Assembly: GCA_963846005.1 (NCBI GenBank)
Contig: CAWJUH010000002.1
Span: 372,001-436,000 of the forward strand
Direction: 5' to 3'
DNA length: 64,000 bases
Origin: CAVSUR01 sp963846005
GTDB lineage: Bacteria; Actinomycetota; Actinomycetes; Streptosporangiales; Streptosporangiaceae
Shown: positions 25,754-34,129 of the stretch, piece by piece
Numbering within the stretch: the stretch's first letter is position 1
Layout of the letters: each line of letters begins with the position of its first letter
The notes under the pieces: model-generated
What the model was told of the DNA's origin: nothing
Database searches by the model: none
Seen by the model: the letters and a program-made list of their open reading frames with translations, nothing else
Made by a program: the position numbers and the translations under genes

Positions 25754-27034
25754 ATGACCGCACCCGCCCGGCGCCCGCGTTCCGGATCGGGCCGTGCCCT
25801 GCTGCTTCGCGGGCCGCGGGCACTTGCGCTGCCGGCCGTGGTCATGGTCGCCACGGCTGTGGCGTCCTGCGCTAGCCCGGGGCAGCCGGGCGCCTCCGGG
25901 CCAGGACGGCCGGCCGCCTCCCCGTCGCGAACCGGGCCGGCCGGGACCCGCGCCGCCCGCCCGGCCGCGGCCACGCCCGCGGTCACCGCGACTCCCGGGC
26001 TGCCGGCCCCGGCCGGCGGCGAGACCGCGGGGGCGGCCGCGGCACTGCCCCCGCCGCGGCCGCTCACCCCGTTCGGCTCCCGCCGCCGCACCCGGGCCGG
26101 GGTGTGGCGGCCGGCCGGGCGGCGAGTCCGCGGCATTCCCGCTGTCTACACGACCAGGCTGATGCCGCCCGGCGGCCGGCGCCCGGCCGGGATCGCCTGG
26201 ATGGACACCAGGCTGCTTTCGGCCCGGCTGTACTCGGGCTCGGAGAGCCCCAGCGGCGGCCCGTACCGGTTCACCGCGCCGATCCGGCCCGCCCAGGCCG
26301 CGTCGCTGGTCGCGGCGTTCAACGGCGGGTTCAAGATGCGCGACGCCCATGGCGGCTACTTCACTCAGGGCCGCGTGGTCGTACCGCTGCGGCGGGGCGC
26401 GGCCTCGCTGGTCATCTACGCCGGCGGCGCGGTCACGGTCGGCGCCTGGGGCAGCGACGTGCACATGACCCCGGATGTGATCGCGGTCCGGCAGAACCTG
26501 GTGCCGCTGGACGCCGCCGGGCAGCCGACCCGCGCCGCCTTGACGCACTGGCGGGCCTGGGGCGCGACCTGCGGGGCGCGGTCGTGCGCGAAGTCGGTGC
26601 CCGGCCTGGAGCGGCAATGGCGGTCCGGCGCCGGCGTCACCGCCGACGGCGCGCTGGTCTATGCGGCCGGTCCCTCGCTCGACCCGGCCCAGCTCGCCCG
26701 GCTGCTGGCCCGCGCCGGGGTGGTGCGCGGCATGCAGCTCGACATCAATCCCTACTGGCCGGACTTCGCCAGCTACGACCCGGCCGGCAGCGGCCGGGCC
26801 GGCCCGGCCAACGGCCGCAAGCTGCTCGGCTCGACCACCCAGGGGCCCGGCACGTTCTTCGAGCCGTCCTGGGCCCGCGACTTCATCACGATGTCCGCCC
26901 GCTCCTGCAGCCCGGCCTGCGCCTGCCTGCCTGCCTCGCCATGCGCGGGCCTGCGCCTGCCTGCCCGGCGTAGGCCGGCGGCCCGGCATGCGCTGCGCCG
27001 ACGTGCGCCAGCCCCAGCGCTAGACAACCGCTAG
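25754..27034 (+). CDS. phosphodiester glycosidase (NAGPA/DUF2233) family lipoprotein
   Basis: 426 residues. The signal peptide ends in a lipobox (VVMVATAVASC), followed by a Pro/Ala-rich linker and a domain from about residue 130: VAAFNGGFKMRDAHGGYFTQG, then LVIYAGGAVTVGAWG and RGMQLDINPYW. NAGPA-type enzymes cleave phosphodiester-linked sugars; bacterial members act on cell-surface or environmental glycans. The last ~35 residues after FITMSARS are Cys/Pro/Arg-rich, unlike the family, and may be a non-conserved read-out. ATG 25754 follows GGGGACG. Confidence 0.8.
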   Translation: MTAPARRPRSGSGRALLLRGPRALALPAVVMVATAVASCASPGQPGASGPGRPAASPSRTGPAGTRAARPAAATPAVTATPGLPAPAGGETAGAAAALPPPRPLTPFGSRRRTRAGVWRPAGRRVRGIPAVYTTRLMPPGGRRPAGIAWMDTRLLSARLYSGSESPSGGPYRFTAPIRPAQAASLVAAFNGGFKMRDAHGGYFTQGRVVVPLRRGAASLVIYAGGAVTVGAWGSDVHMTPDVIAVRQNLVPLDAAGQPTRAALTHWRAWGATCGARSCAKSVPGLERQWRSGAGVTADGALVYAAGPSLDPAQLARLLARAGVVRGMQLDINPYWPDFASYDPAGSGRAGPANGRKLLGSTTQGPGTFFEPSWARDFITMSARSCSPACACLPASPCAGLRLPARRRPAARHALRRRAPAPALDNR

Positions 27035-27057
27035 ACAACTGAGCCAGGCGCAATTAG

Positions 27058-27072
27058 TGTGTGAGTCACACA
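27058..27072. promoter_or_regulatory. candidate MarR operator
   Basis: TGTGTGA-G-TCACACA is a perfect 7-bp inverted repeat with a 1-base centre, in an AT-rich patch about 60 bases before the DUF3224 gene. Its size suits a MarR dimer, and the second gene of that operon encodes a MarR protein, so autoregulation is likely (inferred). Confidence 0.55.
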
Positions 27073-27134
27073 TTAACTGAGCGGCGGGGCCTGATCCGGG
27101 CCTGTCCGCGGTGCGAAGGCCAAGGGAGGACGCG

Positions 27135-27530
27135 ATGACGCAGGCGAAGGGCACGTTCACCGTGACGTCGTGGAAGGAGGACGCCTATGCCGACCTCGGC
27201 GGCGGCGCCAAGCTGACCAAGGCCAGCATGGTGTTCGGCTATGACGGCGACTTGCGGGCCGAGTGCGCCTCCGAGGCGCTGATGTGCTACGCCCCGGACG
27301 GCACGGCCGTCTTTACCGGCCTGGACCAGATCACCGGCGAGCTCGGCGGCCGGTCCGGCAGCTTCGTGCTGATCTCCCGCGGCCGGTTCGCCGGCGGTGA
27401 GGCCCGCGCCGAGTTCGAGGTCGCCGACGGATCGGGCACCGGTGAGCTGGCCGGGCTGCGCGGCCAGGGCACCGGGGTGTCGACCAGCGAGCCGCCCGGC
27501 ACCTTCGTGCTGGACTACGAGATCGGCTGA
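27135..27530 (+). CDS. DUF3224 family protein
   Basis: 131 residues, matching the DUF3224 beta-barrel-like family: opening KGTFTVTSWKEDAY, then LTKASMVFGYDGDL, VFTGLDQITGELGGRSGSFV and GQGTGVS. No signal peptide. The function of the family is unknown. ATG 27135 follows GGAGGA. The MarR gene starts 2 bases after the stop, a pairing seen repeatedly in actinomycetes. Confidence 0.85.
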   Translation: MTQAKGTFTVTSWKEDAYADLGGGAKLTKASMVFGYDGDLRAECASEALMCYAPDGTAVFTGLDQITGELGGRSGSFVLISRGRFAGGEARAEFEVADGSGTGELAGLRGQGTGVSTSEPPGTFVLDYEIG

Positions 27531-27532
27531 GC

Positions 27533-28081
27533 ATGCCCGAGGCTGGCCTGGACCGGGCCGCCAACCTGTTCGGCGCGCTGTGCCTGGTCGTCGCCGACCG
27601 GATGGCGGACGCGACCGGGGCGGCGGCCGGGCGGTCGGATTCGGCCGCGGCCGCGCTGTCGGCGCTCGGGCACTTCCTGGACCGGCCGTCGGTCGACCGG
27701 CTGCGCCAGGTACTGGGCCTGACCTCGTCCGGAACGGTCCGGCTGGTCGACCGGCTGGCCGAGTCGGGGTACGTGCAGCGCGGTCCCGGTGCCGACGGCC
27801 GGTCCACCGCGGTCACGCTGACCAGGGCCGGGCGCGACGCCGCCCGCCGGGTCGGCGAGGCCAGGGCGGGCGTGCTGGCCGGCGCGCTGGACGCGCTGAC
27901 CCCGGCCGAGCGGGAGACGTTCGAGCAGCTGGCGGGCAAGGTCCTGATCGGGATGATGCGCGGGCCCGGAGCCGTGCGCTGGATCTGCCGGCTCTGCGAC
28001 ACCGGCGTCTGCCGCGGCGCGCCGGGCGGCTGCCCGGTCGGCAACACCGCCCGCGAGCGCTATCTGGGCAGCGCCTCCTGA
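27533..28081 (+). CDS. MarR-family transcriptional regulator with Cys-rich tail
   Basis: 182 residues. The winged-helix region contains LRQVLGLTSSGTVRLVDRLAESGYVQRGPGADGRS in parts (recognition helix SSGTVRLVDRLAESG, wing with DGRS), followed by dimerisation helices. The C-terminal tail CRLCDTGVCRGAPGGC holds four cysteines, suggesting metal or redox sensing in place of, or as well as, ligand binding; this is inferred. Second gene of the DUF3224 operon and the likely binder of 27058-27072. Confidence 0.85.
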   Translation: MPEAGLDRAANLFGALCLVVADRMADATGAAAGRSDSAAAALSALGHFLDRPSVDRLRQVLGLTSSGTVRLVDRLAESGYVQRGPGADGRSTAVTLTRAGRDAARRVGEARAGVLAGALDALTPAERETFEQLAGKVLIGMMRGPGAVRWICRLCDTGVCRGAPGGCPVGNTARERYLGSAS

Positions 28082-28119
28082 ACCCGGATTCCTGAGCCTG
28101 CCCTGAGCGGCCGCCGGGT

Positions 28120-28898
28120 TCAGCTCGCGCCTGCGGCTGCGGTCACCGCCAGCACCACCGTGACCAGCGCGCCGATCCCGTGCGCGACCGGGATCAGGGC
28201 CGCCAGCCGCGCCGGACGGCGGCCGCGGCCGCTCACCCGCGGCGGCCGGGCCGAGCCGGGCCGGCCCGCTGCGCCGAGCCCGCGAGGCGAGCCGGCCCGC
28301 CCGGCCACGCCAGCGGCTCCCGCCCACCGGCCGGCCCGGCCGGCTGGGCGGGAGCACCTGGCTGGCCCTCCGGGTGCTCGGCGGACCTGGCCACCACGTC
28401 GGCCACCAGCAGGCCGAGCAGCGTCTCATCGGTCAGCGCCCGGGTGAGCATGGCGTCGGTGACCGGCCCGGCCAGCGGCACGTCACCGGCCGGGCCGCCG
28501 CCGATCACGCCGGGCGGCCCGGGCTGGCCCGTCCCGCCCGTGCCCTGATCAGGGCCGGCCGCGGCGCCCGCGGCCGGCTCCGGGCCGCGGATGCCCGCAG
28601 CCCCGCGGGCCGGGTAGGGCGTCCACAGCGTGACGGTGGAAAGGCCCAGGCCCACCGCCAGCGCCAGCAGGCTGACCGCGGTCCAGGCCGCGGCGGGCCA
28701 CCGGCCCGCGACGAACACGGCCCAGGCGGCCAGCCCGGTCAGCGCCAGGCTGAAGTGCCCGGTGATGACCAGCGGGCCGAGCCGGTCCCGGTCCGCCCGC
28801 AGCCGGGCCAGGCCGCCGTGGCGCAGCCACCGGGTCAGCATCCAGCTGCCCAGTCCGGCGGTGGCGGCCCAGCTCAGCAGGGCCGCGATGGCGATCAT
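28120..28898 (-). pseudogene. small multi-helix membrane protein with an apparent frameshift
   Basis: The frame from ATG 28898 encodes about three membrane helices (MIAIAALLSWAATAGL, VITGHFSLALTGLAAWAVFV, AWTAVSLLALAVGLGLS), a Pro/Gly loop, then GPVTDAMLTRALTDETLLGL, and stops at 28233. A last membrane helix (LAALIPVAHGIGALVTVV) with a proper stop at 28120 lies in the next frame. One missing G near 28233-28240 would join them into one ~260-residue, four-helix protein. Function unknown. Confidence 0.6.
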
Positions 28899-28932
28899 CA
28901 GCTGTTATCCAGGTGCCCGGTACCCGGCGGCG

Positions 28933-28989
28933 CTACAGCGAGACGCCGCTCACCGCGGTCTGCGGGGCCCCGTCGATATTTCCGGCCAT
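28933..28989 (-). CDS. 18-residue mini-ORF with a strong ribosome site
   Basis: ATG 28989 is preceded by AGGAGGGG at ideal spacing and encodes MAGNIDGAPQTAVSGVSL, then TAG. It ends 34 bases before the membrane-protein gene on the same strand. It could be a leader peptide, a small secreted or RiPP-like peptide, or an accident; the ribosome site is the main evidence. Confidence 0.4.
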   Translation of the reverse strand: MAGNIDGAPQTAVSGVSL

Positions 28990-29085
28990 GCCGACCCCTC
29001 CTGTTGCTGTGCGCTGATCTGCCCCCGGTCCTGCGACTCATGCTGAGCCGCGGCGCACCGCCCGTCAACGGGGCCGGCCGCCGGG

Positions 29086-30504
29086 CTACAGCAGGATCTG
29101 CGCGGGCTGGGCGAGAAGGGCGGTGAAGGCGGCCATCCAGCGTGCCGCCGTCACCCCGTCCACCGGACGGTGGTCGACCGACAGGGTGACGGTCAGCAGC
29201 CGCCCGGGGCGCACCTTGCCGCGGCGTACGACCGGCTCGTCCCGGACCGTGCCGACGGCCAGGATCGCGGCCTGCGGGGGGTTGATGATGGCGGCGAACT
29301 CCTGCGTCCCGTACATGCCGAGGTTGGTGATCGTGGCCGTCCCGCCCGTCAGCTCGTCCTGGCGAAGCCGGCCCGACCGGGCCCGCTCCGCCAGGACGGC
29401 CACCTGGGCGCTGATCGCGCCCACCGTCAGCCGGTCGGCGGCGCGGATCACCGGGGTGACCAGCCCGCCGTCGGTCGCGACGGCCACCGACAGGTCCACG
29501 CTGGTGAACTGCCGGACCGCGTCCGGCGTCCAGATCACGTTCATCTCCGGCACCCGGACGTGGGCGTGCGCCGCCGCCTTGATGACCAGGTCGGTCAGGG
29601 TGATCCTGGCGGTGCCGCCCGCGCCGGAGGCGGTGCTGCCCGCGCCGGAGGCGGTGCTGCCCGCGCCGGAGGCGGTGCCGCCCGCGCCGGAGGCGGTGCC
29701 GCCCGCGCCGGAGGCGGTGCCGGCCGCGTTCAGCTGGTCCCGCAGCCGCAGCAGCCCGCTGACCTCGGCGGTACCGCGCAGGTAGAAGTGCGGTGCGGTG
29801 GTCACGCTCTCGGTCAGCCGCCGGGCCAGCGCCCGGCGCAGCCGCGAGTGCGGATGGTCGGTGTAGCCGCCGTCACCATGAGCGTCACCGCCGCCAGCGG
29901 CGGCGGGCGGCACCGTCTCCGGCGCGGCCGGTACCGTGTCCGGCGCGGGCGGCCCGGCCCCCGGCTGGGCTGGTGCCGCGGCGGGAGCCGCCTGCCGGGC
30001 GGTGATCGCCTGCTCGACGTCGCGGCGCACGATCCGGCCGTCCGGCCCGGTCCCGGTCAGCTGCTCGATCGCCAGCCCGGCGTCGCGGGCCAGCCGCCGG
30101 GCCAGCGGGCTGATGAAGATGCGCTGACCCCGCTCCGGCCCGGCGCCATCGGCGGACGCCGTCTCACCCGGCGCTTCCTCCCGCGGTGCCTGCGCGACGG
30201 CTGGGACCGGCGCAGCGGCCGGGCCGAGCCGGGCGAGCAGGCCCGCGGCGTCCTGCTCGGTCTCCCCGGCCGCGCCAGTGACCGCGATCGGCGCGCCCGC
30301 CTCGACCTCAGCGCCCTCCGGCACCAGCCGCCTGAGCAGCACCCCGTCCGCCTCGGCCTCAACGTCGAACGTGGCCTTCGCCGTCTCCACGGTGGCCACC
30401 ACGTCCTGCGCCGCGAACCGGCCGCCCTCCTCGACCAGCCAGGCCGTCAGCACGGCCTCGGTCTCGCCGGCCACCGCGGCCGGCATCCGCAGCACGTCAG
30501 CCAC
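29086..30504 (-). CDS. 2-oxoacid dehydrogenase E2 (dihydrolipoyl acyltransferase)
   Basis: 472 residues. One lipoyl domain has its lysine in VETAKATFDVEAEADG (about residue 44). An E3/E1-binding domain (ISPLARRLARDAGLAIEQL, TGPDGRIVRRDV) and a catalytic acyltransferase domain follow, with the active-site motif SVDHRPVDGVTAARW. Five near-identical GTASGAG-type heptapeptides (from a 21-bp repeat) interrupt the start of the catalytic domain. The GTG start overlaps the stop of the E1 gene by 8 bases. No E3 gene is in the window. The acyl substrate is not determined. Confidence 0.9.
   Translation of the reverse strand: MADVLRMPAAVAGETEAVLTAWLVEEGGRFAAQDVVATVETAKATFDVEAEADGVLLRRLVPEGAEVEAGAPIAVTGAAGETEQDAAGLLARLGPAAAPVPAVAQAPREEAPGETASADGAGPERGQRIFISPLARRLARDAGLAIEQLTGTGPDGRIVRRDVEQAITARQAAPAAAPAQPGAGPPAPDTVPAAPETVPPAAAGGGDAHGDGGYTDHPHSRLRRALARRLTESVTTAPHFYLRGTAEVSGLLRLRDQLNAAGTASGAGGTASGAGGTASGAGSTASGAGSTASGAGGTARITLTDLVIKAAAHAHVRVPEMNVIWTPDAVRQFTSVDLSVAVATDGGLVTPVIRAADRLTVGAISAQVAVLAERARSGRLRQDELTGGTATITNLGMYGTQEFAAIINPPQAAILAVGTVRDEPVVRRGKVRPGRLLTVTLSVDHRPVDGVTAARWMAAFTALLAQPAQILL
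29618..29722 (-). repeat. 21-bp in-frame minisatellite, five units, in E2
   Basis: Five contiguous copies of CCCGCGCCGGAGGCGGTGCTG, with CTG or CCG ending, encode GTASGAG/STASGAG heptads within the E2 catalytic domain. Confidence 0.95.
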
Positions 30505-32683
30505 GGCCTGCTCCCGTCATCGCCCGGATCGCCGCGCTGACCTCCTCGGCCCGGGCGATGGCCGCCCGTTCCAGCACCTTGCTGATGCTGGGGGAGGCCT
30601 CGCCGCCGGTGACTCGCTGGACCGGAGCGTCCAGCCAGTCGAAGTACCGCCGGGTGATCTCGTCGGCCAGCCAGCCGCCGTAGGACGGCCCGAGCGGTCC
30701 CTGCTCGGCGATCAGCACGTTGCTGGTCTTGCGGACGCTGGCCCCGATCGTGTCCCAGTCGATGCTGGCCCGGTCCAGCCAGCGCAGGTCGACCACTTCG
30801 GCGTCCACCTCCGGCAGCCCGTCCACCGCGGCCAGCACGTAGCTGGTCATCGCCAGGTAGCTGATCACGGTCAGGTCCCGGCCCGGGCGGCGGACCGCCG
30901 CCTTGCCGACCGGCAGGCAGTAGTCCAGGTCGCCGTCCGGCGGGCCGTCGCCCTCGGACGGGTACAGGTCGGTGTGCTCCAGCACCAGCACCGGGTCGGC
31001 GCAGCGCAGCGCGCTGTTCATCAGGCCCACGTAGTCGAACGGGGTGGACGGGGCCGCGATCCGCCATCCGGCCGAGGTGGCGAAGACCCCGGCCGGGTCC
31101 ATCGAGTGCTGCGACCCGTAGCCGGTGCCCATCGCCACCTTGCTGCGCACCACCAGCGGCACGTCGTCATCGCCGCCGTACATGTGCCGGGCCTTGCCGA
31201 TCTGGTTGAACAGCTGGTCGGCCGCCACCCACATGAAGTCGGCGTACATGAACTCGACCACCGGCCGGAACCGGCCGTCAAGCGCGATCCCGCCGGCCAG
31301 CCCGGTGAACGCGTTCTCGCTGATCGGCGTGCCGAGCACCCGGCCCGGGTACTTCTCGGCCAGCCCCTTGGTGGCCCCGTTGGTGCCGCCGCCGAGCCGG
31401 TGCACGTCCTCGCCCAGGACTACGATCCGCTCGTCGGCGGCCATCCGCCGGTCCATCACCGCCGCCACGCTGTCGATGAACTTCACCGGCGGCTGCCGCT
31501 GGCCCGGGCGGTCCGGCTCGCGCGCCATCGGAGCGCCGTCGAACTCGCTCAGGTCGCCGCGCAGGCCGACGTGCGCGAACTTCGGGTCCGGCCATTCGGC
31601 CGCCCTGATCTGCCGCTTCCCGTCCGCCGACGGCTCGGTCAGCACCTCGTCGATGTCGGTCATGAGCTGCTGCGCGGCGCGCCCGGCCGCCTCAGCCTGC
31701 TGCCCGGTCAGGATGCCGCGCCGGATCAGGTGCGCCGCGGTCAGCGCCAGCGGGTCGCGGGCCTGCCATTGCCGCTCCTCCTCCCGGGTCCGGTACCGGA
31801 ACGCGCTGCCCGGCAGCGGGCCGTTCTGGTGGAAGAACCGGTACACCTCGGCCTCGACCACGGCCGGGCCGTGCCCGGCCCGCAGCCGCCTGGTGGCCTC
31901 GCCCATGGCCAGGTACACCGCCAGCGGGTCCATCCCGTCCACCCGCCAGCTGGCGATCCCGAAGCCGGGCCCCCGGGCCGACAGCCGCGGCTCGCCGGTC
32001 GCCTCGGCCACCGTGGTGGACACCGCGTACTGGTTGTTCTCGATGAAGAAGACCAGCGGCAGCTGCCAGGCCGCGGCCAGGTTCAGCGTCTCCAGGGTGG
32101 AGCCGATGTTGGCCGCGCCGTCGCCGAAATAGGTGACCGCGACCGCGCCGGTCCCGGCGCGGCGGTGCGCCCAGGCCGACCCGGCGGCCAGCGGCACCCC
32201 GCCGCCGACGATCGCATTGGTGCCGATCGCGCCCGCCTCGCGCCACTGCAGGTGCATCGAGCCGCCGCGGCCGTGGCTGAAGCCGCGGTCCAGGCCGCAG
32301 ATCTCGGCCAGCGTGCGCAGCAGCAGCTCGCGGACCTCGTCCGGCCAGGGCCGGCGCGGGTCGATGCCGTCCGGCGCGACGTAGTGCAGCGTCTTGGCCA
32401 GGAACTGGTGGTGCCCGCGGTGCGACCCGTTGACCGTGTCCGCCGCGGTCAGCGCGAGCGCCGAGCCGGCCGCGCCGCCCTCCTGCCCGATGGACGAATG
32501 CGCCGGGCCGTGGATCAGCCCGTCCCCGGCCAGCTTCAGCACGTGCTCCTCGAACGCCCGGATCAGCACCAGCTGGCTGTACAGCGAGGTGAGCAGGGCC
32601 GGGTCGGCGGCGTCCCAGTCGTCCCGGCTGGCGCGCAGCTCGGTCCACGGCGCGTCCGGGCTGAGCGGGTGCTGGTCGGGCAT
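30497..32683 (-). CDS. 2-oxoacid dehydrogenase E1, alpha and beta subunits fused
   Basis: 728 residues. The first ~340 are an E1 alpha chain: HSSIGQEGGAAGSAL, the thiamine-diphosphate motif GDGAANIGSTLETLNLAAAW...IENNQ, and RFFHQNG. The remainder is an E1 beta chain (VVLGEDVHRLGGGTNG, ISENAFTGLAGGIALDG, EFMYADFMW). Fused E1s occur in acetoin/branched-chain/pyruvate-like complexes; the exact 2-oxoacid is unknown. GGAGGAG precedes the ATG. The gene is divergent from the VOC-GntR operon across a palindrome-rich region, so GntR control is likely. Confidence 0.88.
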   Translation of the reverse strand: MPDQHPLSPDAPWTELRASRDDWDAADPALLTSLYSQLVLIRAFEEHVLKLAGDGLIHGPAHSSIGQEGGAAGSALALTAADTVNGSHRGHHQFLAKTLHYVAPDGIDPRRPWPDEVRELLLRTLAEICGLDRGFSHGRGGSMHLQWREAGAIGTNAIVGGGVPLAAGSAWAHRRAGTGAVAVTYFGDGAANIGSTLETLNLAAAWQLPLVFFIENNQYAVSTTVAEATGEPRLSARGPGFGIASWRVDGMDPLAVYLAMGEATRRLRAGHGPAVVEAEVYRFFHQNGPLPGSAFRYRTREEERQWQARDPLALTAAHLIRRGILTGQQAEAAGRAAQQLMTDIDEVLTEPSADGKRQIRAAEWPDPKFAHVGLRGDLSEFDGAPMAREPDRPGQRQPPVKFIDSVAAVMDRRMAADERIVVLGEDVHRLGGGTNGATKGLAEKYPGRVLGTPISENAFTGLAGGIALDGRFRPVVEFMYADFMWVAADQLFNQIGKARHMYGGDDDVPLVVRSKVAMGTGYGSQHSMDPAGVFATSAGWRIAAPSTPFDYVGLMNSALRCADPVLVLEHTDLYPSEGDGPPDGDLDYCLPVGKAAVRRPGRDLTVISYLAMTSYVLAAVDGLPEVDAEVVDLRWLDRASIDWDTIGASVRKTSNVLIAEQGPLGPSYGGWLADEITRRYFDWLDAPVQRVTGGEASPSISKVLERAAIARAEEVSAAIRAMTGAGRG

Positions 32684-32729
32684 CGGGGGTTTCTCCTCCC
32701 GGTGGGGCTGGCGGTCAGGTGCCTTGTTG

Positions 32730-32800
32730 TGGATCCAAAGTGGTTTTCTCAGTCCAGCTATGGTGACATGTCACCAGTATCCAGTCGAGTTTTGGATCCA
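32730..32800. promoter_or_regulatory. GntR-type operator cluster in the E1/VOC divergent promoter
   Basis: Two TGGATCCA palindromes at 32730-32737 and 32793-32800 are 63 bp apart, six helical turns. Midway, 32761-32776 is a perfect 16-bp palindrome (TGGTGACATGTCACCA). The region separates E1-E2 from VOC-GntR, so the encoded GntR protein is the obvious candidate to bind; which palindrome it uses is not known. Confidence 0.6.
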
Positions 32801-32810
32801 GGGAGGCCAC

Positions 32811-33422
32811 GTGAGCGGCGCGCGCGCAGCGGGCGCAGAAGCGCACCAGGAGGGGGCGACTGCAGCCGGGCTGCCCGGCCTGACCGGCGTCGACCACATC
32901 GGCTTCACCGTGCCCGACCTGGCGCAGGCGCACCGGTTCCTGACCGGGGTGCTCGGCTGCGAGTACATGTACACGCTCGGCCCGTTCCGGCACGACGACA
33001 GCGACTGGATGCGCGAGCACATGAACCTCGACCCGCGGGCGGTCATGCAGCAGCTGCACTTCTACCGCTGCGGCGGGCAGGCCATCTTCGAGGTGTTCCA
33101 GTTCGCCGCGCCGGGCCAGCGCGCGCAGCCGCCGCGCAACTGTGACATCGGCGGCCATCACGTCGCGCTGTACGTCGAGGACCTGGACGCCGCCGTGGCC
33201 TACCTGCGCGGGCACGGGGTGCGGGTCCTCGGCGAGCCGACCGCGAGCCGCGGGCCGAGCGAGGGCCAGCGGTGGGTGTACTTCCTGGCCCCGTGGGGGA
33301 TGCAGTTCGAGCTGGTCAGCTACCCCGGCGGCAAGGCGTTCTCGCATCATCCCGGGCGCTTCCCGGCCGCCCCGCCGCAGCCGCCGCCGGTGCTGCCGCC
33401 CGGGACGGTGGCCGCCGGTTGA
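32811..33422 (+). CDS. VOC (glyoxalase/dioxygenase fold) family protein
   Basis: 203 residues from GTG 32811, which follows GGGAGG. Two beta-alpha-beta-beta-beta modules are visible: VDHIGFTVPDLAQAHRFLTG with metal-type histidine, LHFYRCGGQAIFEVFQF, HHVALYVEDLDAAVAYLRG, and FLAPWGMQFELVSYPGG with a late glutamate. The metal-ligand pattern fits a VOC enzyme such as an isomerase, lyase or dioxygenase. It is co-transcribed with the GntR regulator (TTGA overlap) and likely acts in the same pathway as E1-E2. Confidence 0.8.
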   Translation: MSGARAAGAEAHQEGATAAGLPGLTGVDHIGFTVPDLAQAHRFLTGVLGCEYMYTLGPFRHDDSDWMREHMNLDPRAVMQQLHFYRCGGQAIFEVFQFAAPGQRAQPPRNCDIGGHHVALYVEDLDAAVAYLRGHGVRVLGEPTASRGPSEGQRWVYFLAPWGMQFELVSYPGGKAFSHHPGRFPAAPPQPPPVLPPGTVAAG

Positions 33423-34129
33423 GCGCGCAGGCCGCTCAGGCTGCTCAGGCCGCAGAGGCTGCGGAGGCTGCGAAGGCTGCGGAGGCCGGCCAGGCCGCCA
33501 GCCTGCGGGTGGCCGCCTGGCTGCGGGCGGCGATCCTGTCCGGCGAGATCGGGCCGGGGGAGCGAATCCGGCAGGAGGAGATCGCCGAGCGGCTCGGCGC
33601 CAGCCGGCTGCCGGTCCGCGAGGCGCTGCGGATGCTGGAGGCCGAGGGGCTGACCGAGCTGGAGCCGCGCAAGGGCGCCCGGGTGCCCGAGCTGACCGCC
33701 GCCGAGATCGACGTGCTCTACCAGATGCGCGAGCGGCTTGAGCCGCTGGCGCTGGCGCAGAGCATGCCGCACCTGGGCGCCGCGGACCTGGCCCGGCTGG
33801 CCGCGCTGGAGGACGCGATCGAGGCCGGGCCGGGCGTGGCCGAGTTCCTGGCCCTGGACCGGGAGTTCCACTTGCTGACCTACTCCGGCTGCGCGTTCGG
33901 CCAGCTGCGCACCGCGGTGACCCGGCTGTGGAACTCCACCCAGCACCACCGACGGCTGTTCGTCACGCTGGCCGGGCCGTCCCGGCGCTGGGTGATCGCG
34001 GCGGAGCACCGGCTGCTGCTGGACGCGATCAGCCGGCAGGATGCGGTGGACGCCGGGCGCTGCCTGCGCGGCCATATCCGCCGCACCCGGACCGAGCTGG
34101 CCCGCCACCTCGGCGGCGCGGATCAGTAG
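33419..34129 (+). CDS. GntR-family regulator (FCD/FadR subfamily)
   Basis: 236 residues from TTG 33419, overlapping the VOC stop. After a repetitive Ala-rich start (AAQAAEAAEAAKAAEA), the winged helix contains ILSGEIGPGERIRQEEIAER, LGASRLPVREALRMLEAEGL and LEPRKGARV. An all-helical FCD domain follows (ALDREFHLLTYSG, RLFVTLAGPSRRW, EHRLLLDAI, GHIRRT), with the histidines that bind a metal and a carboxylate ligand. It probably represses the E1-E2 and VOC promoters until a carboxylic acid intermediate binds (inferred). Confidence 0.87.
   Translation: MSAQAAQAAQAAEAAEAAKAAEAGQAASLRVAAWLRAAILSGEIGPGERIRQEEIAERLGASRLPVREALRMLEAEGLTELEPRKGARVPELTAAEIDVLYQMRERLEPLALAQSMPHLGAADLARLAALEDAIEAGPGVAEFLALDREFHLLTYSGCAFGQLRTAVTRLWNSTQHHRRLFVTLAGPSRRWVIAAEHRLLLDAISRQDAVDAGRCLRGHIRRTRTELARHLGGADQ

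Noticed and set aside
28374..29126. Plus-strand 250-residue frame
   Set aside because: Arg/Gly-rich shadow of the minus-strand membrane protein, without ribosome site.
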